DNA of 64,000 nucleotides, taken from assembly GCF_003932785.1 (NCBI RefSeq), contig NZ_RQYT01000004.1, positions 62,001-126,000 of the forward strand, read 5' to 3'. Shown one piece after another: positions 36,401 to 44,333 of the stretch. Source of the DNA: Arachnia propionica. GTDB taxonomy: Bacteria > Actinomycetota > Actinomycetes > Propionibacteriales > Propionibacteriaceae. The position numbers and the translations under genes are program-made. The notes beneath the pieces were generated by a model. It did not search any database. It had not been told where the DNA came from and saw only the letters and a list, made by a program, of their open reading frames with translations. The number at the start of each line of letters is the position of its first letter. Positions within the stretch are counted from its first letter, which is position 1.

Positions 36401-36862
36401 TCACACCTCCAGCCTCATCATGGTGCGGCCGATGCGCAGGATGTCGTCGACGGTCATGGGGGTCGGCTGCGTCAGCCGGGTCCCGTTGAGGTACGTGCCG
36501 TTGGTGGAGTTCAGATCCGTCACCACCCAGGTCTCCGCGTCGCGCTGGTTGAGCTGCGCATGACGCGAGGACGCGTAGTCGTCGTCGAGGAGGATGGTCG
36601 AGTCCGCGGTCCGACCCAGGTTGATGGTGGGGGCCACGGGCACCGACAGCCCCTGCTGCGCCCCCTGCGTGATCGCGAACCGCGTCGGGACCCGGCCGCC
36701 GCCACGCCGCCTGACCGGGGCGGGCTCCGACGGGGGCAGGTCCGTGACCTTGACCTTCCGGCCGAACAGGTCCTTGCGGATGACATCGGCGATCACGAAG
36801 ATGAACAGCCACAACAGGGCCAGGAAGACGATCTTGATCGCCGCGGCGATGAGGTCGGACAT
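36401..36862 (-). CDS. fhaB: FHA-domain protein FhaB (FipA-like)
   Basis: 153 aa. An N-terminal membrane helix (about 7-27) and a basic linker are followed by a C-terminal FHA domain (about 75-150) with the phosphothreonine-binding residues: GR in NLGRTADSTI, SSRH and LNSTNGTYLNG. It should read PknB/PstP phosphorylation states at the membrane. It starts 6 bp after fhaA and ends just before pstP, in the canonical order. Confidence 0.94.
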   Translation of the reverse strand: MSDLIAAAIKIVFLALLWLFIFVIADVIRKDLFGRKVKVTDLPPSEPAPVRRRGGGRVPTRFAITQGAQQGLSVPVAPTINLGRTADSTILLDDDYASSRHAQLNQRDAETWVVTDLNSTNGTYLNGTRLTQPTPMTVDDILRIGRTMMRLEV

Positions 36863-36868
36863 CGATGC

Positions 36869-37573
36869 TCAGGCCTCCGTCGGCGAATGCACCAGCATCC
36901 TCGTGTTGCCGATCTCGATCCGCGACCCGTCCCCGAGCCGGGCGCGCTGCACCCTGGCCCCGTCGACGAGCACGCCGTTGGTGGAGCCGAGGTCCTCGAT
37001 GGTGATGGTGAGGTTCCCCGGCACCCCGGACACCGACACCAGGGCGTGGCGACGCGACACCCCCGGGTCGTTGATCCTGAGATCCGCGTCGGAGCCGCGC
37101 CCCACCACCAGACCCGGCGGGACCAGCGGGTGCCGTACCCCCGCGACCTCCAGCACGAGGGGGGCGTTGCCGGGGCGACGCATCGGGGCCCGTCCCGGAT
37201 CGGAGGCCACCGCTCGGCTCGTGATCTTGAACTGCCCCGTCGTCAACCCCTGGTCGAGGACGTAGAGGATCTGGATGGGGCCGTTGAAGACGTAGGAACG
37301 CTCGGCGGCGTGTTCCCGGATCGTCGGGGTGATCTCCGCGTTCAGCGTCTTCGAGTAGGGAAACAGCCGGTTGTAGTCGTGCGGCGAGAGCGCCACCGTG
37401 AACGAGTTCGGCACCAGCCGACGGTCGCGGCTCAGCAGCTTCGCCTCGGCGTCGAGCTCCCGCTGGATCCCGGCAGCGATCTCCACGGGCTGGACGTCAC
37501 CCTTGAAGGCGCGGGCGAAGACCTTGTCCACGGCAGCGCCGATTCTCTTCTCGGCACGGTCGAAAACTCCCAT
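36869..37573 (-). CDS. fhaA: FHA-domain protein FhaA (DUF3662 plus FHA)
   Basis: 234 aa: DUF3662 domain at ~1-120 (MGVFDRAEKRIGAAVDKVFA, VQPVEIAAGIQRELD), short linker, FHA domain at ~150-230 (VVGRGSDADLRI, SRRHALVS, LGSTNGVLVDG). It is much shorter than the mycobacterial FhaA because the long linker is missing, as in many other actinobacteria. FhaA binds phosphorylated division and wall proteins. It is the first gene of the block, so the main promoter should lie at 37574-37640. Confidence 0.94.
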   Translation of the reverse strand: MGVFDRAEKRIGAAVDKVFARAFKGDVQPVEIAAGIQRELDAEAKLLSRDRRLVPNSFTVALSPHDYNRLFPYSKTLNAEITPTIREHAAERSYVFNGPIQILYVLDQGLTTGQFKITSRAVASDPGRAPMRRPGNAPLVLEVAGVRHPLVPPGLVVGRGSDADLRINDPGVSRRHALVSVSGVPGNLTITIEDLGSTNGVLVDGARVQRARLGDGSRIEIGNTRMLVHSPTEA

Positions 37574-37702
37574 TCACCTTCCTCTCGACGTCGCCAGCTT
37601 AGAGGTTCGAGTCAGCAATGGCATCCATCGAGGGTCTTCCACTGCGCGGAATGCCCCTCGTCCCCTCCCGGGGTGTGCCCTGTCAGGATGCCACGGGACG
37701 GG

Positions 37703-38698
37703 TCAGCGCCCGAACGTCGCGGCGTAGGCCTCGAGGATCGCGGCCGCCCCCTCGACGGCGCTGAGCCGTTCCGCGTCGAGGTCGGCCTCCACTCGGTCAG
37801 CGACCTCCCGGACCTCGGGTGAGGTGCGGAGCCGCTGCACGACCTCCTGCTCCACCATGTTCCACAGCCAGGCGCGCTGCTGCTCGAGGCGGCGGGTGGT
37901 GAGTTCGCCGGCGCTCTCCAGTTCCGCCCGGTGTTTCTCCACCGTCGACCACAGGTCGTCCAGGCCCGCCCCGGTGTACGAGGAGCAGGTCAGCACGGGG
38001 GCACGTCGCTTCGACTCGTCGCTGGAGATCAGTTTCATGGCGATGCTGAGCTCCCGGGCCGACACCCGGGCCGCCTGCTCGTTGTCGCCGTCGGCCTTCG
38101 TGATGGCGATGACGTCCGCGAGCTCCAGGATGCCGCGCTTGATGCCCTGCAGCTGGTCGCCGGTGCGGGCGACGTGGAGGAACAGGAACGTGTCGACCAT
38201 GCCGGCGACCGCCACCTCCGACTGCCCGACCCCGACGGTCTCCACCAGCACGACGTCGTAACCGGCGGCCTCGAGCACCAGCATCGACTCGCGGGTGGCT
38301 CGGGCGACGCCGCCGAGATGCCCGGCCGACGGGGAGGGGCGCACGAAGGCGGCCTCCCGGTTCGCGAGCTCGCCCATGCGGGTGCGGTCGCCGAGGATGG
38401 AGCCGCCCGTGCGGGTCGAGGAGGGGTCGACGGCCAGCACCGCCACCTGGTGGCCGTGCTCGTCGATGAGTTTCGTGCCCATCGCGTTGATGAACGTGGA
38501 CTTCCCGGCTCCGGGGACCCCGGAGATGCCGACACGGAACGCCCGGCCCGTGTGGGGGGCCAGCAGTTGCAGCAGTTCGTGGGCCTGCTCCCGGTGCTGC
38601 GGCTTCAGTGACTCGACCAGCGTGATCGCCCGGGCCACATGCCCTCGGGATCCCTCGACGACGTTCTCTGCCAGCTCTGCCACACTGAGATTCCGCAT
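37703..38698 (-). CDS. meaB: Methylmalonyl-CoA mutase-associated GTPase MeaB
   Basis: 331 aa G3E-family GTPase. The P-loop is GVPGAGKST, the switch region is VLAVDPSSTRTGGSILGDRTRM, and VETVGVGQSE and ITKADGD complete the nucleotide site. The C-terminal helical dimerisation arm is present. It protects and reloads B12-dependent methylmalonyl-CoA mutase, the key enzyme of propionate formation. The mutase genes are not adjacent. ATG 38698 chosen; the longer frame overlaps the neighbouring promoter. Confidence 0.94.
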   Translation of the reverse strand: MRNLSVAELAENVVEGSRGHVARAITLVESLKPQHREQAHELLQLLAPHTGRAFRVGISGVPGAGKSTFINAMGTKLIDEHGHQVAVLAVDPSSTRTGGSILGDRTRMGELANREAAFVRPSPSAGHLGGVARATRESMLVLEAAGYDVVLVETVGVGQSEVAVAGMVDTFLFLHVARTGDQLQGIKRGILELADVIAITKADGDNEQAARVSARELSIAMKLISSDESKRRAPVLTCSSYTGAGLDDLWSTVEKHRAELESAGELTTRRLEQQRAWLWNMVEQEVVQRLRTSPEVREVADRVEADLDAERLSAVEGAAAILEAYAATFGR

Positions 38699-38747
38699 GG
38701 CAACGAGCCTAGCCCCACCCGTCATGCCGGTGGCGGCACCCCACCCG

Positions 38748-39728
38748 TCAGCGCTGGGACAGCCCGTCGATGTGGTGCATGATGACGCCGTCGTAGCCGA
38801 GCATTGCCCAGTCCTCCTCATAGGCGCCGATGTTCGGCTCGTTGGCGCGGCCCTCGACGTTGTTGAGCAGCAGCGTCGGGAAGTCCACGCCGCACTCGTA
38901 GGCGTGCGGGTACACCCCGCCGAAACGCGGGTTGACCTCCAGGATCGACCAGCCGTCGGGGGTGGAGAAGAGGTCCACGTCGATGGTGCCGCGGAAGCCG
39001 CACCGCTTCACGAAGTCCGCGACGAGGGCGAACAGGGACTCGTCCTTGAAGGACACCGACTTGTCGGCCGTCCCGGCGCGCATCCGCAGCTTCTTCTTCG
39101 CGAACATGGACACGACCTCGCCGGAGACCATGTCGACGTAGACGTCCACGTCCACGGGCTCGCCCGGCAGGAACTCCTGGATGATGAGGTCCGGGGTGGT
39201 CGCGAAGGCCTGGTCCAGCTGCCCGCGGTCGTCGATCCTGGCGATCCCCGCCGAGGCGGAGCCGGTGCGGGACTTCACGAACAGCGGGAACTGCGCCACG
39301 CCCGCGTCGAGGTCCGCGTGGCAGGCCTCCAAGGAGATCCAGGACCGCGGCGTCGGGAGCCCCTCCGCCTGCAACCACTCGAACATCAGCCACTTGTCGA
39401 AGGCGCGCTCCACCACCTCGGCGGGGGAGATCATGACCTTCACGCCGATCGCCTCGAACTCGTCGACGTGGCGGGCGAGCAGGCTCAGCTCCGGGTCCAG
39501 CAGCGACAGGACCACCGCGATCTGGTCCTCGCGGCAGATGCGGAGGATCGTCGGCAGGTACTCGGGGTCGTTGATGAGGGGGACGACGTGGTGGCCGTCG
39601 GCCGCGTACAGGGCAGGGGCCAGCTCGGAGGCGTCGGTGGTGATGACGCGTCCCCGCCCGGCCAGGGCCCGTCGGAAGTAGGACACCGTCTGCACGCGGC
39701 TGCCCGCGGTCAGGATCAGGACGTTCAT
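38748..39728 (-). CDS. ATP-grasp ligase (CarB/PylC-like)
   Basis: 326 aa. An N-terminal pre-ATP-grasp fold (MNVLILTAGSRVQTVSYFRR), an ATP-binding region (FPLFVKSRTGSASAGI), LIIQEFLPGEPVDVDVY, and a metal-binding end (FRGTIDVDLF, WSILEVNPRFGG) are all visible. ATP-grasp enzymes join a carboxylate to an amine through an acyl phosphate. It follows the PLP decarboxylase by 17 bp on the same strand, so the two form an operon. The substrate is unknown. A reasonable inference is ligation of the amine made by that decarboxylase to a carboxylate, perhaps a uronic acid. Confidence 0.87.
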   Translation of the reverse strand: MNVLILTAGSRVQTVSYFRRALAGRGRVITTDASELAPALYAADGHHVVPLINDPEYLPTILRICREDQIAVVLSLLDPELSLLARHVDEFEAIGVKVMISPAEVVERAFDKWLMFEWLQAEGLPTPRSWISLEACHADLDAGVAQFPLFVKSRTGSASAGIARIDDRGQLDQAFATTPDLIIQEFLPGEPVDVDVYVDMVSGEVVSMFAKKKLRMRAGTADKSVSFKDESLFALVADFVKRCGFRGTIDVDLFSTPDGWSILEVNPRFGGVYPHAYECGVDFPTLLLNNVEGRANEPNIGAYEEDWAMLGYDGVIMHHIDGLSQR

Positions 39729-39745
39729 GGGGGTCTCCTCTCGGC

Positions 39746-40930
39746 TCACCAGGTGTTCCCGGCCAGGTACTCGTCGACGCCCCAGCGCTTGCGCACCTCG
39801 GTGAGGGAGCCGTCGGTCAGGCGAGCATAGACCCGGGGGAGGTACTGGATGAACAGGGGGTTGAACGTCATCGTGTAGCTGCCGACCTTGTGGTAGACGA
39901 TCCGGTCGCCCTCGCTCAGCCGGGGGGCGTCCGTCAGGGTCATGAGGCGGTCGTTGTCGAGGCAGGTGAAACCGGAGACGATCTGCGGCGTCGCGCACGC
40001 CTCGCCGTCGGAGACGACGGTGTGCTCGTAGGCCGACTTCCGCAGGAAGGGGTCCAGGTTGGTCCGGGAGCCGTCCGTGACCACGATGACGTGGTCCTGG
40101 ACCGGCTTGGCGTCGATGACGGAGGTGTGAAGGTCGAAGGGCACCGCGACGAGGGCGGCCCCCGGCTCCAGGATGAGACGGGTGCGCGTCGGGTCGACGG
40201 CGTCGCCGACGGCCTCGCGGATCGCGGTGACGTACTCGTCGGGGGTGGGGAATCGGTCCGAGTCGCCGCCGAAGAAGCCGCCTCCCATGTCCAGCCATTC
40301 GAGGTCGAGGCCGTGGCGGGCGATGATGTCCCGGGCGGTGCGGCCGGCGGAGACGTAGGTGTCCAGCGCCCGGGTCAGCGAGGTGACGTGCAGGTGCAGC
40401 CCGGCGATCCGCACCCCCGCGTCCCGCAGCTCGGCGACGGCCGAGTCGAGGTCGCCGTTGTCGACGTGGAAGCCGAAGCGCAGCCCCGCCGCGGCGGAGG
40501 CGGTGTGGTCGGGGGCGTCGCGGTCGACGTCCCAGTTGACCCGCAGCCCCACCCCGTCGACGCGTTCGCCCCGGGCGGCCCGTTCGATGACCCAGCGCAG
40601 CTCGCGGCGGGAGTCGAGGTTGACGACGGCGCCGACGTCGAGGGCGGCGGCCAGGAGCTCGGGGGTCTTCACGGGCCCGTTGACGACGACGCGCGCCGGT
40701 TCGTGCCCCGTGCGGAGCGCCAGCTCCCACTCCTCCGCGGAGACGATCTCGGCGGGGACGTCGTGTCGGCCCATCCACTCGACCAGCCACGGCAGCGAGT
40801 TGGTCTTCACCGAGTAGGTGAGGGTCGAGTTCGGCCACCCCCGGTCAAGGGCTTCCCGGAAGGAGCGGACCTGACGCAGCAGCAGGGCCTCGTCGACGAC
40901 GAAGGCGGGGGTCTCGATGGGGGTGTGCAT
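39746..40930 (-). CDS. PLP-dependent decarboxylase, fold type III (LysA/ornithine decarboxylase-like)
   Basis: 394 aa. The PLP lysine lies in TYSVKTNSLPWLVEWM. The glycine-rich phosphate loop is MGGGFFGGDS, EPGAALVA is present, and DGEACATPQIV and YTMTFNPLF provide C-terminal residues (the catalytic Cys is in the DGEACAT region). The family includes diaminopimelate, ornithine and carboxynorspermidine decarboxylases; the LysA housekeeping gene is normally elsewhere. ATG 40930 chosen. The pairing with an ATP-grasp enzyme suggests a dedicated biosynthetic unit. Confidence 0.88.
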   Translation of the reverse strand: MHTPIETPAFVVDEALLLRQVRSFREALDRGWPNSTLTYSVKTNSLPWLVEWMGRHDVPAEIVSAEEWELALRTGHEPARVVVNGPVKTPELLAAALDVGAVVNLDSRRELRWVIERAARGERVDGVGLRVNWDVDRDAPDHTASAAAGLRFGFHVDNGDLDSAVAELRDAGVRIAGLHLHVTSLTRALDTYVSAGRTARDIIARHGLDLEWLDMGGGFFGGDSDRFPTPDEYVTAIREAVGDAVDPTRTRLILEPGAALVAVPFDLHTSVIDAKPVQDHVIVVTDGSRTNLDPFLRKSAYEHTVVSDGEACATPQIVSGFTCLDNDRLMTLTDAPRLSEGDRIVYHKVGSYTMTFNPLFIQYLPRVYARLTDGSLTEVRKRWGVDEYLAGNTW

Positions 40931-41027
40931 GGCTCTCCGTCGGACGTCGGGAACGGGACGCCCCGATCTTACCGGCGGGCGGCGCGGGGAAGGAGCGGAG
41001 CTGGAGGGGGGCGTCGGGGCGTGCATG

Positions 41028-41090
41028 AACCGCCGCTCTGCTTGCGCGAGCCGTCGTTTGAAACGTTCCAAGCGAAGCGGGACGGCGGTT
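41028..41090. repeat. Long imperfect palindrome, family 2, copy B
   Basis: The arms AACCGCCGCTCTGCTT (41028-41043) and AAGCGGGACGGCGGTT (41075-41090) pair with three mismatches. Both this and copy A (29059-29121) are preceded by GTGCA and followed by CGTG(A/C)CCG. It sits in the 267-bp divergent gap before the acetyltransferase gene. A fragment of the same right side (CTTCGTGACCGCGGTGGG) appears near 54201. Confidence 0.7.
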
Positions 41091-41197
41091 CGTGACCGTG
41101 GCGGGTCCGTCGTCCGAGATCAGCCCTGCCGGGACAGTCGTCGCCAGGCGTGGCTAGACTGCGAGGCAGGCCCCATCCGATTCGAGAGGCGAACCCC

Positions 41198-41800
41198 ATG
41201 GCAGAACCCCGCATCCTCCCTTCCGCTGACCTCGACGACGGCGTGCAGATCGGCGATGGCTCGTCCATCTGGCACTTGGCCCAGGTTCGAGGAGGGGCGG
41301 AGGTCGGCGAGAACGTCATCGTCGGGCGCGGCGCCTACATCGGCAGCGGGGTCCACGTCGGCGACAACTGCAAGATCCAGAACTACGCCCTCGTCTACGA
41401 GCCCGCGCACCTGGAGGACGGGGTCTTCATCGGCCCCGCCGCGGTGCTCACCAACGACACCTTCCCCCGCGCCGTGAACCCGGACGGCACCGCCAAGTCC
41501 GCCCACGACTGGGAGCCGGTCGGCGTCACCCTCAAGAAGGGCTGCTCCATTGGCGCCCGCGCCGTCTGCGTCGCCCCCGTCACCGTCGGCGAGTGGGCGA
41601 CGGTGGCCGCCGGCTCCGTCGTCACCCGAGACGTCCCCGCCTACGCCCTGGTGGCCGGGGTCCCCGCCCGCCGCATCAAGTGGGTGGGTCGCTCCGGTTT
41701 TCCCCTCGAGGAAACCGGGCCCAACACGTTCCGTGATCCGCACACCGGCGACGAGTTCGAGCAGGTGGGCGAGGTCCTCAACCTCGTAAAGGAAGCATGA
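41198..41800 (+). CDS. Hexapeptide-repeat sugar N-acetyltransferase (WbpD/WlbB-like)
   Basis: 200 aa. Left-handed beta-helix repeats run from ~10 to 150 (VQIGDGSSIWH, VGENVIVGRG, GVHVGDNCKI, and later CSIGARAVCVAPVTVGEW). The insertion VFIGPAAVLTNDTFPRA carries the His/Asn-type active site common to sugar 3-N-acetyltransferases. WbpD/WlbB acetylate the 3-amino group of UDP-diamino uronates. The stop overlaps the aminotransferase start, giving a three-gene operon. Confidence 0.9.
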   Translation: MAEPRILPSADLDDGVQIGDGSSIWHLAQVRGGAEVGENVIVGRGAYIGSGVHVGDNCKIQNYALVYEPAHLEDGVFIGPAAVLTNDTFPRAVNPDGTAKSAHDWEPVGVTLKKGCSIGARAVCVAPVTVGEWATVAAGSVVTRDVPAYALVAGVPARRIKWVGRSGFPLEETGPNTFRDPHTGDEFEQVGEVLNLVKEA

Positions 41801-42891
41801 TGTCCTTGTCCTTCATCCCCCCGGCCAAGCCGATCATCGGCGATGAGGAGCGGGAGGCCGTCGACCGCGTGCTGCGGTCCGGCATGATCGCCCAGGGCCC
41901 CGAGGTCGCCGCGTTCGAGACCGAGTTCGCCGAGCACTTCAAGCTCGACCGGGCCTGCGTCGCCGTGAACTCCGGCACCTCCGGCCTCCACCTCGGCCTG
42001 CTGTCCTGCGGGATCGGCGTCGGCGACGAGGTCATCGTGCCGTCCTTCACCTTCGCGGCGACGGCGAACTCCGTGGCCCTCACTGGTGCCACCCCTGTCT
42101 TCGCCGACATCGCCGCCGACGACTTCACCCTCGACCCGGCCTCCGTGAGGGCCTCCATCACGGAGCGCACCAAGGCCATCATGCCGGTCCACCTCTACGG
42201 CCACCCCGCCAAGATGGACCAGCTGCGTGAGATCGCCGACGAGCACGGCCTGATGCTGTTCGAGGACAGCGCCCAGGCCCACGGCGCCTCCCTCCACGGC
42301 ACCCCGGTCGGCGCCTTCGGCTCCTTCGCGATGTTCTCCCTCTACCCGACGAAGAACATGACCTCGGGTGAGGGCGGCATGGTCTCCTGCGCCGATGAGA
42401 CGATCGAGCGCAACGTCCGGCTGTACCGCAACCAGGGGATGCTGCAGCAGTACCACAACGAGGTCGTCGGCCTGAACAACCGCATGACCGACATCCACGC
42501 CGCCATCGGCCGCGTCCAGCTCACCAAGGTCGACGGCTGGACCAAGCAGCGTCAGGACAACGCCGCCTTCCTCACCGCCAACCTGCAGGGTGTCACCCCG
42601 CCCTCGGTGGCCGACGGGGCCGTCCACGTCTACCACCAGTACACGATTCGCGTCCCCGAGGACCGCGATGGCCTGGCCGCCGCCCTCAAGGAGGAGTACC
42701 AGGTCGGCTCCGGCATGTTCTACCCCGTGCCGAACCACCGCCTCAAGCCGTTCCAGGCCCAGGTGGAGCTGCCGGAGACGGAGCGCGCCGCCCGCGAGTG
42801 CCTGTCCCTGCCGGTTCACCCGTCGCTCAGCCAGGAGGACCTGGAGCGGATCGTCACCGCCGTCAACGCCCTCGCGAAGGCAGGTGCATGA
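41797..42891 (+). CDS. DegT/DnrJ/EryC1/WbpE-family sugar aminotransferase
   Basis: 364 aa. It opens LSFIPPAKPIIGDEEREAV, and the PLP-binding core contains NSGTSGLHLGL, FEDSAQAHGA and the Schiff-base Lys in LYPTKNMTSGEGGM. It transfers an amino group from glutamate to a keto sugar nucleotide, in WbpE at C3 of a UDP-3-keto-GlcNAcA. The ATGATG start overlaps the upstream stop and its own stop overlaps the oxidoreductase start (ATGA). Confidence 0.93.
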   Translation: MMSLSFIPPAKPIIGDEEREAVDRVLRSGMIAQGPEVAAFETEFAEHFKLDRACVAVNSGTSGLHLGLLSCGIGVGDEVIVPSFTFAATANSVALTGATPVFADIAADDFTLDPASVRASITERTKAIMPVHLYGHPAKMDQLREIADEHGLMLFEDSAQAHGASLHGTPVGAFGSFAMFSLYPTKNMTSGEGGMVSCADETIERNVRLYRNQGMLQQYHNEVVGLNNRMTDIHAAIGRVQLTKVDGWTKQRQDNAAFLTANLQGVTPPSVADGAVHVYHQYTIRVPEDRDGLAAALKEEYQVGSGMFYPVPNHRLKPFQAQVELPETERAARECLSLPVHPSLSQEDLERIVTAVNALAKAGA

Positions 42892-43880
42892 TGAGCAACC
42901 TTCGCGCAGGCCTCATCGGCCTCGGCATGATGGGGCGCCACCACGCCCGCAACCTCAAGGCCATCGACGGGGTCGACCTCGTCGCCGTTGCCGACGCCCA
43001 GGGTGACCCCCACGGCGTCGCCTCCGGGCTGCCCCTCCACAACGACATCGAGGGGCTGCTGTCGGAGAACCTCGACTACGTCGTGGTCGCCGCCCCGACG
43101 ATGTACCACGAGGAGATCGGCCTCAAGATCGCTGAGGCCGGTGTCCACGCTCTCATCGAGAAGCCCCTCGCGAAGACGGTCGAGGCCGCCCAGACGCTCG
43201 TCAGGGCGTTCGCGGACAAGGGGCTCATCGGTGCCGTCGGCCACATCGAGCGCTACAACCCCGCGCTGCAGGAACTGCGTCGCCGCCTGGAGGCGGGCGA
43301 GCTCGGTGACCTCTACCAGATCACGACGAGGCGTCAGGGCCCCTTCCCGGCCCGCATCGCCGACGTCGGCGTCATCAAGGACCTCGCCAGCCACGACATC
43401 GACCTCACCGCCTGGGTCACCCAGCGGGACTACGAGCTCGTCGCGGCCCGCACGATGTTCAAGGCCGGACGCGAGTACGAGGACATGGTCTCCGCCACGT
43501 GCCAGCTCTCCGGCGGGCTCATGTCGAACCACCTCGTCAACTGGCTGACCCCGACGAAGGAGCGCCTCACGATCGTCACTGGCGAGAAGGGCATGTTCAT
43601 CGCGGACACCCTCACTGCGGACCTCACCTTCTTCGCCAACGGGCAGATCGAGACCACCTGGGACGACATCGCGCAGTTCCGCGGGGTCACGGAGGGCGAC
43701 GTCACGCGCTTCGCCATCGCCAAGCCCGAGCCGCTGCGCACCGAGCACGAGTCGTTCCGCGACGCCGTCCTCGGCAAGCCCGCCGACATCGTCACCCTGG
43801 AGCAGGGCGCGAAGGTCGTGCGCGTGTGCGAGGCCATGATCGAGTCGGCCGCGTCGAACCAGTTCATCGACGTCCGCTGA
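42888..43880 (+). CDS. Gfo/Idh/MocA oxidoreductase (WbpB/WlbA-like)
   Basis: 330 aa. The N-terminal Rossmann fold is GLIGLGMMGRHHARNL. The EKPLAKTVEAAQTLV segment contains the family EKP motif, and GHIERYNPALQELRR lies in the catalytic region (His and following residues). The family oxidises or reduces sugars with NAD(P). With the WbpE- and WbpD-like genes the expected reaction is oxidation at C3 of UDP-GlcNAcA. A strong bidirectional terminator follows. Confidence 0.9.
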   Translation: MMSNLRAGLIGLGMMGRHHARNLKAIDGVDLVAVADAQGDPHGVASGLPLHNDIEGLLSENLDYVVVAAPTMYHEEIGLKIAEAGVHALIEKPLAKTVEAAQTLVRAFADKGLIGAVGHIERYNPALQELRRRLEAGELGDLYQITTRRQGPFPARIADVGVIKDLASHDIDLTAWVTQRDYELVAARTMFKAGREYEDMVSATCQLSGGLMSNHLVNWLTPTKERLTIVTGEKGMFIADTLTADLTFFANGQIETTWDDIAQFRGVTEGDVTRFAIAKPEPLRTEHESFRDAVLGKPADIVTLEQGAKVVRVCEAMIESAASNQFIDVR

Positions 43881-43904
43881 GTCGACGACGCGAACACGAC
43901 GACG

Positions 43905-43936
43905 AAGGCGCCGGACCCCGAGGGGTCCGGCGCCTT
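43905..43936. terminator. Bidirectional rho-independent terminator
   Basis: A perfect 15-bp stem, AAGGCGCCGGACCCC (43905-43919) with GGGGTCCGGCGCCTT (43922-43936) and a 2-nt gap, between the convergent oxidoreductase and HU genes. It serves both. Confidence 0.9.
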
Positions 43937-43955
43937 CGGTGTTGCCTTGAGACGC

Positions 43956-44225
43956 TCAGAGGGCGTTGCGCAGGGCGGTCGCCGGGGCGAACTTCGCGAC
44001 GCGGCGGGCCGGGATGGTCATGGCCTTGCCGGTGGCGGGGTTGCGGCCCTCGCGGGCGGCGCGCTGGGTGGTGGTGGCCGTGAAGACACCGGGCAGCTGC
44101 ACCTTCTTGTCGGCCACGAGGGCCTCGGTGATGACGGCGCCGAAGGCGTCGAGCGCAGCCTCGGCCTGGGCGTTGGTCAGACCGGCCTTGGCCGCGATGG
44201 CCTGGATGAGTTCACGCTTGGTCAT
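43956..44225 (-). CDS. HU-family nucleoid protein
   Basis: 89 aa, classic HU length. MTKRELIQAIAAKAGL is followed by the beta-arm region with VQLPGVFTATTTQ and RNPATGKAMTIPARRVAKF. HU bends DNA and compacts the nucleoid as a dimer. There is no lysine-rich C-terminal tail, unlike mycobacterial HupB. AAAAGGAGAC before the ATG and a consensus-like promoter fit high expression. Confidence 0.95.
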   Translation of the reverse strand: MTKRELIQAIAAKAGLTNAQAEAALDAFGAVITEALVADKKVQLPGVFTATTTQRAAREGRNPATGKAMTIPARRVAKFAPATALRNAL

Positions 44226-44256
44226 TGACAGTCTCCTTTTTCGTGAGGTCGTCATC

Positions 44257-44285
44257 ATATTTGGCGCTATTCCGCGCCGTGTCAA
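44257..44285 (-). promoter_or_regulatory. HU gene promoter
   Basis: On the minus strand, a perfect -35 TTGACA (44285-44280), 17-bp spacer, and AAATAT (44262-44257); TATGAT at 44259-44254 is an alternative -10 with longer spacing. The spacer contains an inverted repeat GGCGC...GCGCC that could be an operator. Confidence 0.6.
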
Positions 44286-44333
44286 GCTCCAACGCGCTGA
44301 AATGCCCGTATTTCCGGGGTTTCTGGCCACTCG

